Part shown: positions 10,561 to 21,840 of the stretch, piece by piece
How the letters are laid out: every line of letters starts with the position of its first letter
Position numbering within the stretch: the first letter of the stretch is position 1
NCBI RefSeq assembly: GCF_921293095.1
Contig: NC_060257.1
Span: 55,898,968-55,962,967 of the forward strand
Direction: 5' to 3'
Length of the DNA: 64,000 nucleotides
From: Ischnura elegans
Lineage: Eukaryota > Arthropoda > Insecta > Odonata > Coenagrionidae
Made by a program: the position numbers and the translations under genes
The notes under the pieces: model-generated
Database searches by the model: none
What the model saw: only the letters and a program-made list of their open reading frames with translations
Told to the model about the DNA's origin: nothing

Positions 10561-11814
10561 TGTAGTACTGGTGTTTTTATTGCATTTTATTTTTTCATTT
10601 CTGAACGGTAGATGCAGTGCTCTTCATTTTATCGTAGACCTTTGGTAGTGTAGAGTAGTGCATGTCCCCCTCAAATCCAACTGCGTCCTCAACGTGGAGA
10701 GGGGGTGTAACAGCGGACAGTCATGTTTAAATGAGGTTGCGAATAAAATGCATAAAAAATCCTCCATTTCATTCAGCGGTTTTCTGCCTAATATCTTTCA
10801 CAGTATTAGTGGAGTACTTGGAGCGAATGCAAAAACGTAAATGTTTTCAAAATATAAAACTGGTTAATTAATTTCCACGCATGACTTTCCGCTGGCTAAT
10901 GCAGTTGGTGATGTAAGTGCATTTATCGTAATGTATATGAATTTATTTTCATATGTCATTGTTCTCATTGACTCTGTTTTCATCTCAAGTGGTGTCTGTT
11001 TTTTTTAATCATAACTTTTTAATTCTTGTTGCGAAATCTGCCTGTACTAATTCATTTGTCAATTTCATCTGCAATAAATTCTATTTTTATTACAATGAGC
11101 GCCTTGATATTTCCGATAAAGTTGCATGATGCACCTTTTTTAACTTTAAGCATCATCTCAGGCCATGTGCTATTGCGAGAAATTCAAATTCAAAACACTC
11201 ATGTATAATATTTATGACATAAATAAAAATTTCATTTTTATTATATGTTAAAATGTGCATATAGCTATTTTCGGTAAAATTTAATCATGCAACCACAAAT
11301 AAATGGCAAACTTAATTAATGTACTCATATGATAAAAAAATAATTTGAAATGCATATTTCTTTTCTCTGTCCCTGCCAAATCCAATTTATTTGGTATATA
11401 TCACTTTAAGTGTTTTCCTAATCATTATTAATAAAATTCAAATAACCAATTTTTACTATCTTCACACGGTACTTCCATTTTTCTATTTCTTATTAATATT
11501 CAACTTTTTTCATAATTTGACCTTCAAAAAATGTTGTTCTTTATATTTTGAAATGTTATAATTGTTTCACTGAATATATTTAACCCTTAATTTTTATTCG
11601 ATTATATTATACTTTACTCTTCGAAGTAAAAACTTGAAATTACATTTTATTTTATGGGCCTCCTAAAACCAATGTAGTTTTTAATGCAATTGACGACATT
11701 TCCTTACTTTTTTAATAAAGAAACATTTCACAACCTAGCCTATCTCTAAATATCTCCCTGGTTAATCTACTACTGTAGAAAAATGGTTAATAGCTTATTT
11801 TATTAGTTATTTGA
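10561..11814. other. AT-rich spacer inside the minisatellite zone
   Basis: It separates the main array from its degenerate outlier. Short + frames at 10658 and 11026 show no motif or splice support, so I do not call genes. Confidence 0.4.
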
Positions 11815-12380
11815 GGGTATACATATGTATATTTTGAGTGGTGGTATGTAATTTAATGTGAATGATGTGATCGAGATTTACAATGTAAATGAGGGTATCT
11901 AATCTAGTTTGAATAATGGTATGTATTTACTGTGAATGAGAGTGGGCATTAAATTGTTGTGAAATATGGTGTAAATTAGTGTAAGTTAGATTATGTTGTT
12001 AAATGTGATTTAAGGAATTTTATTTAGTGTGATGTTTTGTATGTTTTTATTTTAAATGAGAGCAAATATTCGTTAGTTTGTAGAGAGCATGTTGTTTAGT
12101 TTTAATATAAGTATGTAATTTAAGGTGAATGAAAGATTGGTTTGCTGCGATTGGGTGTACGTAATTTACTGTGACTTTTTATTTGAGTATGACATTTTTT
12201 GTCTTAAGAATGTTGTTTTATGACAATATGTCATTTAGTGGTTTCTATTTTTTTAACAATAGCTTAGTAATTCTTGTCGTGAAATCAATTATTTGGGTAT
12301 GTTATTGATGGGCATTTGTAAATGTTTTTTAGGGCTAATAATGTATGTAATTTAATGTGCATGTGGGAATTTTCAAATTT
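11815..12380. repeat. Degenerate outlier of the TTTAGTGTGAATG minisatellite
   Basis: Scattered matches to the same core (TTTAATGTGAATGA, TTTACTGTGAATGAG, TTTAGTGTGATG) without a clear period. This suggests an old, decayed part of the array, split off by the AT-rich spacer. Confidence 0.55.
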
Positions 12381-12549
12381 ATTTATTAGTATTGCATCCA
12401 TTTTAGTGCAATGAATCAATGGGGAAAAGAAAAAAATTAGCCCCATAAATATTTTTGAACATAGGTGTGTGTATATGATTTTGCATTTTTTCCAGAGGTG
12501 CTAAAGAGTCTCTCTCTCAGGAAAGCAGACAGAAATATGCTTCTGAGGG

Positions 12550-12855
12550 ATCGTGTTGTTGTGGTTGCTACAGTGTTGGCTTCCCACCCCTTGGGCTCGG
12601 GTTCAAATCCCGGCTGTGGCAGAGAATTTACAGAGACTACCCGATCCCTGCTTGAATGCTGTGTGGAGGACATTTCAAGCGCAACACTCCGTCCGTCGGA
12701 TGGGACGTTAAGCCGTGGTCCCCTTGGCGCCTTTCGTTTAGAGCAGGCTAACGCCGACGCCGGGTTTCTCTCCACCCTTCCTTCCACACCCTTCCCTCAT
12801 GGCGCAAATGACCTTTGACGTCGGTCGCCTCCTCCAAATAACATACCGTACCAAC
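12550..12855 (+). mobile_element. tRNA-derived SINE (copy 1)
   Basis: A polymerase III box B-like motif, GGTTCAAATCC (12600-12610), lies about 50 bp from the 5' end, downstream of a box A-like TGGTTGCTACAGTG. The body and 3' tail (ACATACCGTACCA) match the copy at 13525-13799 in inverse orientation. The flanks ATGCTTCTGAGGG (12537-12549) and ATGCCTCGGAGGG (12856-12868) match at 11 of 13, an aged target duplication. The two long open frames across it (both strands) have no coding meaning. Confidence 0.8.
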
Positions 12856-12963
12856 ATGCCTCGGAGGGCTAAAGAGGTGCTTGGATGGTATGCGGATTGC
12901 CTGTACAGATATTTTTTTTGTCAATTCGCGCCATTTTGGAAGCCAAACATTATATCGGCTATA

Positions 12964-13191
12964 TAGGCCTGGTTACACGATACATAAACACGTACGGGTT
13001 AATGTATAAATGTATGAACGCGAGAATGAACGCTAAAATGCACCGCGTAAACCACCCAACTTGTGCGAATGCATGCGCAGAAAGTTGAACCTGATCGAAT
13101 TTGGTTCATGCATTCGTGTATGTTCCGTTCCGGTCCACCAAAATCATTCACATTAACTTGTACGTGTTAATGTACCGTGTAACCAAGCCTT
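12964..13191. mobile_element. 228-bp MITE with GGTTACACG termini
   Basis: About 40-bp terminal inverted repeats: the left contains GGCCTGGTTACACGATACAT and the right is the inverse of GGCTTGGTTACACGGTACAT, with a few mismatches. The interior has CATGCATTCG-type motifs also seen in family F. The layout resembles the PIF/Harbinger-like family C here (GCCTGAATCACACGATCAT), but the sequence differs and the target duplication is unclear. Confidence 0.65.
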
Positions 13192-13524
13192 TTATTTCGC
13201 TTAAATAATGCTGAATATTTAAATTAATCGTTGATCATTTACATACATGATAATTGCATCGAAACATGCGCCACGAGTGTGCCCTGAGTTTTTTTGCAGA
13301 TGTATGTTGCCTTTCGTGAACTTATTGAGGAGGAAATGTTTTTTTTAATTGTATCAGTGTTCTTTTCTGCTGTTTATTTGAGTATCAATGTTCGTCAAAG
13401 TAAGCTAAGTCAGTGTGAGGCAAGAATGTCACTACGTTTAAACGTTAAAAAAATGCACCCGGTGACGATAAAATTTCTTCATGATTCCACCAATATTTAC
13501 TACCGTTACCCTTTCACGAAAAGG

Positions 13525-13799
13525 TATGGTATAGTATTTGGAGGAGGCAACCGACAGCTGAGGTCAAGGGTGGAGAGAAACCTGGCGTCGGCGTTAGCCT
13601 GCTCTTAACGAAAGGCACCAAGGGGACCACGGCTTAACGTCCCATCCGACGGACGGAGTTTTGCGCTTGAAATGTCCTCCACACAACATTAAAGCAGGGA
13701 TCGGGCAGTCTCTGAAAATTCTCTGCCACTGCCGAGATTTGAACCCGAGCCCGCCGGATGGGAAGGCAACACTCTAGCCACCACACCAACCTGATTCAC
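13525..13799 (-). mobile_element. tRNA-derived SINE (copy 2)
   Basis: Antisense copy of the SINE at 12550. Box B reads as the complement of GATTTGAACCC (about 13736-13746). The flanks TTCACGAAAAGG (13513-13524) and TTTACGAAAAGG (13800-13811) match at 11 of 12, a convincing target duplication. The 3' tail (at the left) is ATACTATACCATACC-like. Confidence 0.82.
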
Positions 13800-13811
13800 T
13801 TTACGAAAAGG

Positions 13812-16800
13812 ACTTGGATAACTTTAACGTCAATAAATCAGTGATTCAACCTGCGAGATGGATTTAGATGGGTGAAGGTAAAGCTCATGCCAGACTCAAC
13901 AGTAGGCTCGTAAAATTCACGCATTCATAATCATGTTTATTACTCCTTATTAATTACAAACAATTTCACCTGCAAAATGTACAGAGCTTTAGGTAGCCAA
14001 GAAGGAAAGACCTGTGTTTAGATTACCATCATTAAATAATAATATTTCATACATTGGTTTATAAATATTGGAAAAACAACGTAACCAATATTAACAAAAA
14101 TAATATCTTTCACTTAATATTTTACTATAATTATCATTTCAAAAATACGTTTACCTATTATTATAATTTAGGTTAGGGAGTAATTATATGAGCCATCAGA
14201 GGTAGAAAAATTTATTCCCGTAAAAATTTTCTGCCATATTACTTCAAAAAAAATACTTTCCAACTTAAAACGACCTCATAAGACATTTCAAATGCAATCG
14301 GACAGGTTTGTTCGCAGTTAGGTCACGCTGGTGCGAATAAAAAAATGTCCAAGTCGGGATAAATCCCACTTTTGCTGAGGTAGATAACCTGGAAGGACGT
14401 TTTGCAACTTAGCATAATTAAAACATTTACCGCATCGGAGGTTATGAAAGAATAAAAGCTAAATACCCGACGGTGTGGTTTAAATGAAAGCCTTTATTGA
14501 TACAGAGTTCTTTAAAGGGCTCTTCCGCGGCCATATTTATAGACACTACGTGACGATATACGCACGACCTCCTCACAGCGTAATCTTCATGCTCTAATCT
14601 TCAAGCTTACACGAAAAAAAACTGCTGATAGTCTGCTTGGTCCGCATATTTCGATCGTGCTAATGTGAACGCACTAATTTGTCTCCGAGGCGAGTTCCCG
14701 TTGGTTACGTGGATGACTCAGCGTAATGATAGTGCCTGAGGTTTATTTTAGAAGTGTGTAGTAAGAACAACGTGACTATGGGTCCAAATAGTTCCGGATA
14801 TTCCCTATTATTTAAACGTTTATTCGGCGATCATTGGTGGTATTGAAATTAAATGCCGTATGTCTTCCTTGTTAGGAAATCATCGCAACTTTATGCATGA
14901 ATTATACTTTTAAAACCTTTAACTTTACTCAAATTCTACGATTATTTTATGCATTAGGGTTGATAAACATGTAAAAGACAAATTTGCGCGTATTTTGGGA
15001 CCCTGACCTTTTTATTTCAGGTTGTCTCACCGATATGCCTTCCAGAAAAGTCGTTTTACTCGAATGAGGCTATTCAAGCTACTGTTTTATGCACACTCGT
15101 AGGCACAGTGGAGATTGCCTCCTGACAAGTGATAATTTCAACGAAAATTGCAAATATATATGCATGAAAATGAGCAGGAAAAAAGCCTCTATCCTAACTG
15201 TCTTCAGTGATAAATGTATCAGGTAAGATAGGTGGGACGCATATGTCGATGAGTTTTTATTATAATATTGGTTTGATCGGAGAAATATGGCCCACATGAA
15301 AATATTTTTTTTTAATTAAAGGTATAGTGTTGAAATTAATTATAGGATAACCAAAAATCAGGAAATTACGGATGTTTAGTCATGTATGACATTTAAACTC
15401 TGCTTTTGATATATTATTCGCGAACTCTTCACATTAACTGATTGCAACCCCATTTCTGTCCAAAAGAAATAATCACTGAAATTAGTACCTAATTAATAAA
15501 CGGCAACTAGAAAGGAAGCTAAATAGGTATAAAAGTTCCTTAACCATAGAAAAATACAGATTGTAAAACTAAGTGTCCATCACGAGGTTAGATTATATTT
15601 AATTTCTCTTGAATACAATGATAAGAAAAACCTTAATGTAGAAACATGTTCAACTAAAATTCCATTGCATATGTTGACAATTCTTCCACGACGGCAAAAA
15701 ATCTAACTACTACACTTTAAAATACAATTACCTTACGGATTTAGACACCACTTACGGCCCCTTGAGATAAATCATTTGTAATTAAAATCGTTGAAGACGG
15801 TATGGAAGCGTAAATCTAGAGCGCAATGAACTGGATTGTTTTTTATTTGCGTATCCAAGGACAACAGCGGCAACTGCAGCCACTGCAGCAATCCGTCAAG
15901 TATGTTTTAAGTGTCAACCGTGCTGGTGGTCGTGTGAGCAAGAGAAAGATAATAACTTGGAATTTTTCGGCCATTTATAGTCATCTTTTTATCGGTGAGT
16001 TGCTTTATGTATTATCTTAAAACAAGAAACATCCTCAATCTACCGCATTCGATTGTAATTCATAAACATTTCAGATAATTATTCCTGTGTGACAAAAAAA
16101 CATCAAATTTGAAAAAAAAACTACTGTCTCGCTCAGTAATGCTCTCTATAATTCAATTTGGCAAGCTTCTACTATAGATCAATGGCTATATCGACGCCAG
16201 AAATATTTTAAATATCGAAAATGAACAAGCAAGATATTTTTTCAGTGCTACAGTATCTTCCTAATAAAAGTGAATCTAGCAATACTAATGAATCTGCCAT
16301 AGGAAAATGTGTTTATCGATGATTAGGAAATATATGAGGAGCAATAAAAACGGGTTCAATTTCATAATGTGTGAAAATAATCGCCCCAGACAAACTTCTC
16401 CTCTCAGTAAATTAGTTAGAAGCTTAGGTACTAAGATAGCTCAAGTGTTCCCTTGAAACTGTTTAAGGAAATACAAGCAGTCCTTGAAATTCAATCATTT
16501 TAGTCAATGGAGGGCGTATTTATAATAAATGGGCCAACGATCTCCAAAGTTGGATTCTGGTTCCGATTTGGTCACGAAGTCTAAACATTAGGTGAGCCTG
16601 GCTCAGCATCTAAGTGCTTAGCGACAAATTTTACTCACCAGTGCTGTTCACTTGTACGCTGGTGACAGAAAGTAAGTGACAATCAATCATGCATTATGAA
16701 ATAATTGAAGTCGAACCATTGACAAACAGTTAACGGCACGTCTCATTTGATACTTAAGAGAACCGTGTGTTATTTATGACCAATTCGTTTCAAAGATGAA

Positions 16801-18990
16801 CTCATCAAGTCGACATGTTTGGTTATCACATCGGGAAAAGGCCACCGGGAAATGTGCAAACGACAGAAATATATTCTTGCTTATAAACAGTGACCGGAAC
16901 CCACGCGGATTATTGGATTACTCTCCATAGAGGTAACTTATATGAAATAAAGGCTAAATGTATTACTGAGAATTTTATCATGTCATAATTATAATTTTTA
17001 GTATAGCAGGCGTAAGAGCAGTTAGAACGATGGAACACAAATATTCTTCTCAAATTTCGAAGAATTAAAAAAAAATATTGCAAAATAGAATCACCGGCTA
17101 AAATAGTTTGGTAACAAAAACATTGCCTGTAGTATCATAATTCCTGAAACAAGACGTAGGATAGTGCATTCCTCCCAGTAAACATTCCAAACTAAGCCCT
17201 TTTTCAATAATTAGTGCTTCACTTGTAACTTCATTGATTGTATTTTCATTTTTTTCATTGATAATTTTTCCACCGCTACGAATGAGAAGCAATAGAAATT
17301 GGGCATAACAGTGACATTCAATTACCTTACTCAATAAACATGAATTTGCCAGTCAGCTCCCATTGAGGTAGTTCGAATCGTTGGTCGATCAAAATATTGC
17401 ATTCTCAGGGTGGGGCAGAAATGATTTATTTGACGTGATCCGTGTCTTGGGTTGACAAATTGGGGTAGAGCATTGATATGAAAACTTATCGGCGAAAATT
17501 TGCCCTCCTTCTGAACCGCGTCAAAAAAATTATATCGCGCAAAAAACGTTTCGCGATAATGGTCTAGCATCGTTCGATTTCTTTGCGACGGAAATTCCCA
17601 ATCTGTTTTCAAAATTTTAAGGCGTGACACTGAGCTAATATCTACTTGGTAAAAAAATGAAAGATTTCAACCTAATTTTACTGAAATACTTCACCTGAGT
17701 TAACTTGATTTAGCTGTGGTTTCACTACAGAGATGGACGAAGGCAATAATTTTGCAACTTACCAATTCCATCACTGGGCCAAAATTGAAAACACAGCACT
17801 GAAATAGTTTCTCGATATGTTAAGGTGAGGATAGTATCATTGAAATTAAATCATCTCGTCTTTTAAACGCAAGAGCTTGTACATATTAAAAATGAATTCA
17901 AAACAATGCAATTCCACGAACTCCGTAATGAACATTGGCGCCCGAAGAATTTTTTTCGATGTGTCATGCATGCACGCCGTTCATGAATTCCCTAATTGAT
18001 ATTTCTAATTTTTTTCGAGCCAGTATTGATGGCATTTTACCCTGAGTGCAGATTTTGAAAATGGCACCAATTATTTGAGAGAAAATTTTTTCAACGATAT
18101 TTGGGATTACTAACGGTGCCGAAATTATTTGCGCCAAATTTTAGAAACTCATTAATGAATAGCAAAAAGGGATACAAAAAATAATTTAATGGTAATTCTT
18201 GTTAAATTTTACGTTTCCTTAACTCCATTTTAACTTTATAAACCCCTTTAAATAGTTTTATGCCGGATGTGCTGGAAAAAGTGACATTCTTCGCTGAGAA
18301 TAGATACTTTAGCGAAGCACTTAGCAAAGGAACTTAGTAAAGTAGAGGGTACCTTAGTAAAGCACTTGGTGGCTCATAACTCGGAAATAAATCTTTATAT
18401 TGTAATCAAACTCAAGAAATAGTTTGATAAATTCTATTGCTATAAAATTGTGTAAGTTTGATGATACACTGAAAGAGAATCAATACTTTTAAATGTGGAA
18501 AAATAAATGAGGAATCGTGGTGGTTCCTCAAGGGCATCTGCGGCGACGCGTCTCGGCGTGATGAAGAGGCTCCTAGAGGCAAATTCCCTTTTTATAACAG
18601 TGAAATAAAAAAATCATATACGAGAGCGTCTTTTTATCATTAAATCTAAACAGTTCAATTTAAAATTTATAGGAAGATTGTCTTTATTTCTCCTAATGAG
18701 TGAGTAAATATGCCCACAATTGTAGTTGTCTCCATTAAAAGTTAATAGTATAAGAACACGTAAAAAAAATCAAAATTTATTCGAGACAAAGAGATAAGCA
18801 ACGAGAAAATTAGTATTTTGAACTTTAAGAATAATCTCTCCCAAGACAATCAGTTGCACGGGACAGTCGGTACAAAATAATTAAGGAAATACAGGTCCCG
18901 GGCGCTCGCAGAGCCGGTTGATGCGCGCTTTTCCCTAAAAAAAACTGCCAATATTTTTTACACGATCCGTAATGGGACAAGCGGTCCAGG
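13812..18990. other. Long AT-rich intergenic stretch without a recognised gene
   Basis: About 5 kb in which I recognise no exon family, tRNA or transposon terminus. Two abutting antisense frames (17331-17630 and 17098-17334) are the only sizeable open regions and match nothing I know. Regulatory DNA for the downstream gene could lie here, but the sequence does not show it. Confidence 0.4.
17098..17630 (-). other. Two abutting antisense open frames, unknown
   Basis: Frames of 99 codons (17331-17630) and 78 codons (17098-17334) meet with a 4-base overlap of stop and start. Composition is mixed, not simple repeat. I see no signal peptide, membrane segment or known motif, and no obvious splice sites defining exons. 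It could be a decayed gene or chance; I give it low weight. Confidence 0.15.
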
Positions 18991-19095
18991 AATCCCCGTC
19001 AGAAATACATGAGTTTCCGTGAAGTAAAATCTGATGCTTTCCCGGCGAATATGTTCAAAAAAGGCTATTCGGGCTTCCAGCCGGGTGGTCTCCCT

Positions 19096-19149
19096 CCATT
19101 CTGCCGACGTTTCGAAACACGAGTCGGGTTCCATCCTCAGGGCTAATGG
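19096..19149 (-). ncRNA. Hammerhead ribozyme motif, sense copy at the element's 3' end
   Basis: Same architecture as the copy at 19637-19690 but on the minus strand, the coding strand of the element. Stem I, the CTGAGGA box, stem II GGAAC/GTTTC (one G-T wobble), GAAA and the cleavage triplet GTC are all present. One base in stem II differs from the other copy. Confidence 0.65.
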
Positions 19150-19182
19150 TGAGTGGATGAAGTTTGCCAGCTTGTTTACTTT

Positions 19183-19571
19183 TCAGTTGGTTGTGAGGTC
19201 TAACGTGATTGGCTCGGAGGCAGCCAATCTTATTTTCTTAAGTGCCGGTTTCCATGCATTACTCAGTGAATACCCTGTGTCACGATTGAGGGTGTTAGTT
19301 GCCAGCCGGATCTCGATGGATTCCTTAACCAGTCTTTTCCAGAAATCCGTCTCGCGGCATAGAATTTTCACGTCATCCCACTTTACCCTATGATCGGATT
19401 CAATGGCGTGTTCTACAACCGCGGATTTTTCCGGTTGGCAGAGCCTAAGGTGTCTCTTATGTTCTTTTATCCTTGTATTGATAGTTCTCCCCGTTTCCCC
19501 CACGTAAACCTGCCCACACTCACAAGGAATTTGGTAGACCCCTGGAGTTTCAAAACCACAAGGATCCTCCG
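19183..19571 (-). pseudogene. GIY-YIG endonuclease domain of a Penelope-like element
   Basis: The minus-strand frame encodes GVYQIPCECGQVYVGETG, the GIY...YIG core as GVY...YVG, followed by RTINTRIKEH (the conserved Arg and the ExH-type helix region) and a later SAVVEHAIESDH. In this retroelement class the domain nicks target DNA and follows the reverse transcriptase, which is absent here. The open frame extends to an ATG at 19701, but that N-terminal part is the antisense of the inverted terminal repeat. I therefore place the genuine endonuclease coding region from about 19571 down. The stop at 19183 lies in the other terminal repeat. Confidence 0.82.
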
Positions 19572-19636
19572 AGCCAATCACGTTAGACCTCACAACCAAC
19601 TGAAAAGTAAACAAGCTGGCAAACTTCATCCACTCA

Positions 19637-19690
19637 CCATTAGCCCTGAGGATGGAACCCGACTCGTGTTCCGAAACGTCGGCAGAATGG
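19637..19690 (+). ncRNA. Hammerhead ribozyme motif, inverted 5' copy
   Basis: On the + strand: stem I 5' strand CCATTAGCC (19637-19645); CTGAGGA box (19646-19652); one extra T; stem II GGAAC/GTTCC (19654-19658 and 19668-19672); GAAA (19673-19676); GTC ending at 19680 (predicted cleavage); and stem I 3' strand GGCAGAATGG. GCC pairs with GGC and CCATT with AATGG. An extra base after the CUGANGA box is documented in some natural hammerheads. It could self-cleave any transcript reading rightward toward the gene at 20020. Confidence 0.68.
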
Positions 19691-19960
19691 AGGGAGACCA
19701 CCCGGCTGGAAGCCCGAATAGCCTTTTTTGAACATGAGTTTCCGTGTTTACCGTCAGTTATTACGCCATAGTAGCGGTGTCTGTTGGAAGATTCTTTTTA
19801 ACTCACATGCCGGCTATTGTTAAAGCGGAGGATTAAGGAGATAATCCCGTCTAGTCATCTCAGCTGATTGGAGATGACCCGGCCGATTCTCCCATCAATC
19901 ACCAGTTCATTATCGCCACAAAAGATTCTATCTCGACCATGCACACAGCCGCCGAGGGGG

Positions 19961-19970
19961 TATTTAATAA
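19961..19970 (+). promoter_or_regulatory. Possible TATA-like box of the MAM-mucin gene
   Basis: TATTTAATAA lies 59 bp upstream of the start codon. The sequence after it, through TTCATTTCGCAG (ending 20003), could hold a start site about 30 bp downstream. The same CAG could instead be the 3' splice site of an upstream untranslated exon. The sequence does not decide between the two. Confidence 0.35.
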
Positions 19971-20019
19971 ATCCACCCTCTAACCCAACACCTTCATTTC
20001 GCAGGCGAAAACCGACGCG

Positions 20020-20289
20020 ATGGCCGGTTTTCTTGGACGTTTTGCAAGCCTGCTGGCTCTAGCACTGATCCTTGGCGAGACAGCCTCACGGCCGACGGAG
20101 CTGAAGAATGCTGTTATGCACTATGACTTCGAGAGTGGTGGGTTTTCCACGTTGATTCCAGAGGCACATCCGGGTCCTGTATCCTGGAAAGTGATGTCTT
20201 ACAAAGACTTGGACCCGGATTATGAAGGAAAAGCACCCAGGCCCAGTGACGGAGGGGAATATTTCGTACGGTTGGACATGAGTAGCGGG
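20020..20289 (+). CDS. MAM-mucin gene, exon 1: signal peptide and start of MAM-like domain
   Basis: First coding exon of a complete three-exon gene (967 residues). The ATG at 20020 begins residues 1-90. Residues 1 to about 23 are a clear signal peptide: a short positive start, then a Leu/Ala-rich core (LLALALIL) and a small-residue cleavage site near TAS. From about residue 31 the pattern HYDFESGGF...VSWKV...GGEYFVRLD resembles the start of MAM domains (adhesion modules of extracellular proteins). The usual cysteines are missing. The donor GGG|GTAAGT at 20290 leaves phase 0. The upstream frame is closed and no other ATG gives a signal peptide, so this start is well supported. The product is probably secreted; its function is not known to me. 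Confidence 0.82.
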
Positions 20290-20361
20290 GTAAGTGACAC
20301 GACAACAGAAATGGAGGCGGTCAGCCTTAATTTAATGAAGTTTACCCTTCTTAAAAGGGGG

Positions 20362-20499
20362 AGGAATAGAAGGATCAACAAATTTGCTGTTTCCACATAG
20401 CAATTTATTAACACCGACCATGGTTTCGTTAAGAAACCATGATCGGTGTTAATAAATTACTATGTGGAAACAGCAAAGTTGTTGATCCTTCTATTCCTG
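20362..20499. repeat. Long hairpin in intron 1 of the MAM-mucin gene
   Basis: Two arms of about 66 bp (about 20362-20427 and 20434-20499) are inverse copies with three or so mismatches around a tiny loop (GGTTTC-gttaa-GAAACC). The left arm starts AGGAATAGAAGGATC. The hairpin begins only about 70 bp after the exon 1 donor, so it would fold in the pre-mRNA. No transposon termini or target duplication were found. Confidence 0.85.
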
Positions 20500-21655
20500 C
20501 GATCACGGATTGCCACCAAGTTACGTCCGCTACGATTAATTATATTAAAAGGGGGAATCCATTAATTTTCGTGAATCGTTTATGGGAGTTAGGGGGTCAA
20601 GCCGATTCTCACCCAATCTCACTTGGGGGAGAGTCGTGGCAGTATCACGTAATTTTTTTCCGCAAGAATCAGCGTAAAATCTTAAATCAGCGATCTTAGC
20701 AATCTTATATACTACTCTTAACTAATCTTACATAAAAATTAATTAAACTCTTTTATAAATCCAGCGCAACGAAGCATAGATTAACGTATTTACACTGAAA
20801 ATACGCATTTTAAACAACATCACGTGAGATTGGAGGGAGGGTTTAGAATCTCACGATTTCTCACTACGGGGAAAGAGAGGGTCCAAAAATCGTCAAAATC
20901 ACCTGACGTAATAAATTGACTGACCTAATTAACTGCATAGGCCTAATTAACAGAAGTTTAAGTTTGCTCCTCTTTGCAATTTTTATCCACTTATAAACCA
21001 AGATACACTTAATTTCAGAAGTTTTAGGACGAAATTAGTAGTTTTGAATACTTTTTCCTAAACCTCTAGCTTTAAGGATTGTTTTTTTTTTTAGTTTTTC
21101 TTCTAAGGAAACTGTCGCCACACAATCTCCATCCATATTAGAGGACATAAAAGGGACATCCGCAGGATGAATCAAGTAATCTCGTGAGAGATAAACTTCC
21201 ATGAAACGTATATAAGTTCGAGATTCGCTGTGAGGATTAATTTAGAAATATAGTGATGGTATGCATAGGGGTATAGAAACAAGCGTCATCATTAAGTGAT
21301 ATTATTGACGAATTGTACTATTAACTGACCAAAACGTAAAATTGCGTGGCCATATAAAGTAAATTCCAAAATATTTCAATGTTGTAGTGATATAATATAT
21401 CTAAAACTTATTTTTTCAATCCCTATTAATAGATATTCCAAAATTATTGTTCTTATCGATTGCTCAAACGAAAATAGTCGGCGGATAAAAGCTAAATTCG
21501 CTACTTGCTGCTCCCTCATAGTTCTATTTTAGTGATTTCTGGAAACGAAAACTGTCTGTAATTTGCAGTAATTACAAAAAAGCTATTCCCAGTCACTTCA
21601 TTATTAAATTTTACAGTTAATTGTCATCACTTTCAGTTGGAAATAATAATTGTAT
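20500..21655. other. Intron 1 of the MAM-mucin gene, proximal part
   Basis: AT-rich intronic sequence. A + frame at 20439-20699 overlaps the hairpin and has no motif. No further exon with a matching phase was found. Confidence 0.5.
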
Positions 21656-21659
21656 TGAA

Positions 21660-21840
21660 ATGAAATGTAGTTGCACTTTTCCAAAATAATTTAAGAAGTA
21701 CGACGCGATTCGAGTCATAGGACATTTTGTATCAGACGATTTCGGCTCAAAGAGCCATTATCTGGTACAAAATGACATTATGATTCAAAATGCGTCCTAG
21801 GCATTAAATTATTGTGGAAAAGTGCATATACCTTTCATTT
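21660..21840 (-). mobile_element. Inverted-repeat cassette with degenerate hammerhead motif
   Basis: Imperfect outer arms (TTGCACTTTTCCAAAATAAT and the inverse of ATTATTGTGGAAAAGTGCA) enclose an inner pair (ACATTTTGTATCAGA and its near inverse). At the centre, on the minus strand, are stem II GGCTC-TTT-GAGCC and GAAATCGTC, as in Penelope-type hammerheads. The box reads CAGATAA instead of CUGANGA, two core changes, so it should be inactive. It lies in intron 1 of the MAM-mucin gene. Confidence 0.6.

Larger units (their letters stand above)
19022..19731 (-). mobile_element. 5'-truncated Penelope-like element with inverted terminal copies
   Basis: An exact 15-bp target duplication, ACATGAGTTTCCGTG, flanks the element (19007-19021 and 19732-19746). 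About 150-170 bp at the right end (about 19563-19731) is the inverse of the left end (about 19051-19220), the 'inverted pseudo-LTR' layout known for Penelope-like elements. Between them, on the minus strand, lies a GIY-YIG endonuclease frame. Each end carries a hammerhead motif. The reverse transcriptase is missing, so this copy is dead. It sits about 290 bp upstream of the start codon of the MAM-mucin gene. Confidence 0.88.

Noticed and set aside
12437-12818. Long open frames on both strands
   Set aside because: They cover a tRNA-derived SINE with a target duplication and a second inverted copy at 13525-13799.
15079-15297. Short isolated frame as a gene
   Set aside because: It has no motif, splice signal or compositional shift. 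Frames of this length are expected by chance.
19572-19701. N-terminal part of the 172-codon frame as protein of the element
   Set aside because: It is the antisense of the inverted terminal repeat. The endonuclease homology starts after it.
19034-19731. + strand open frames over the Penelope-like element
   Set aside because: They are shadows of the minus-strand endonuclease and of the terminal repeats. No domain is visible on +.
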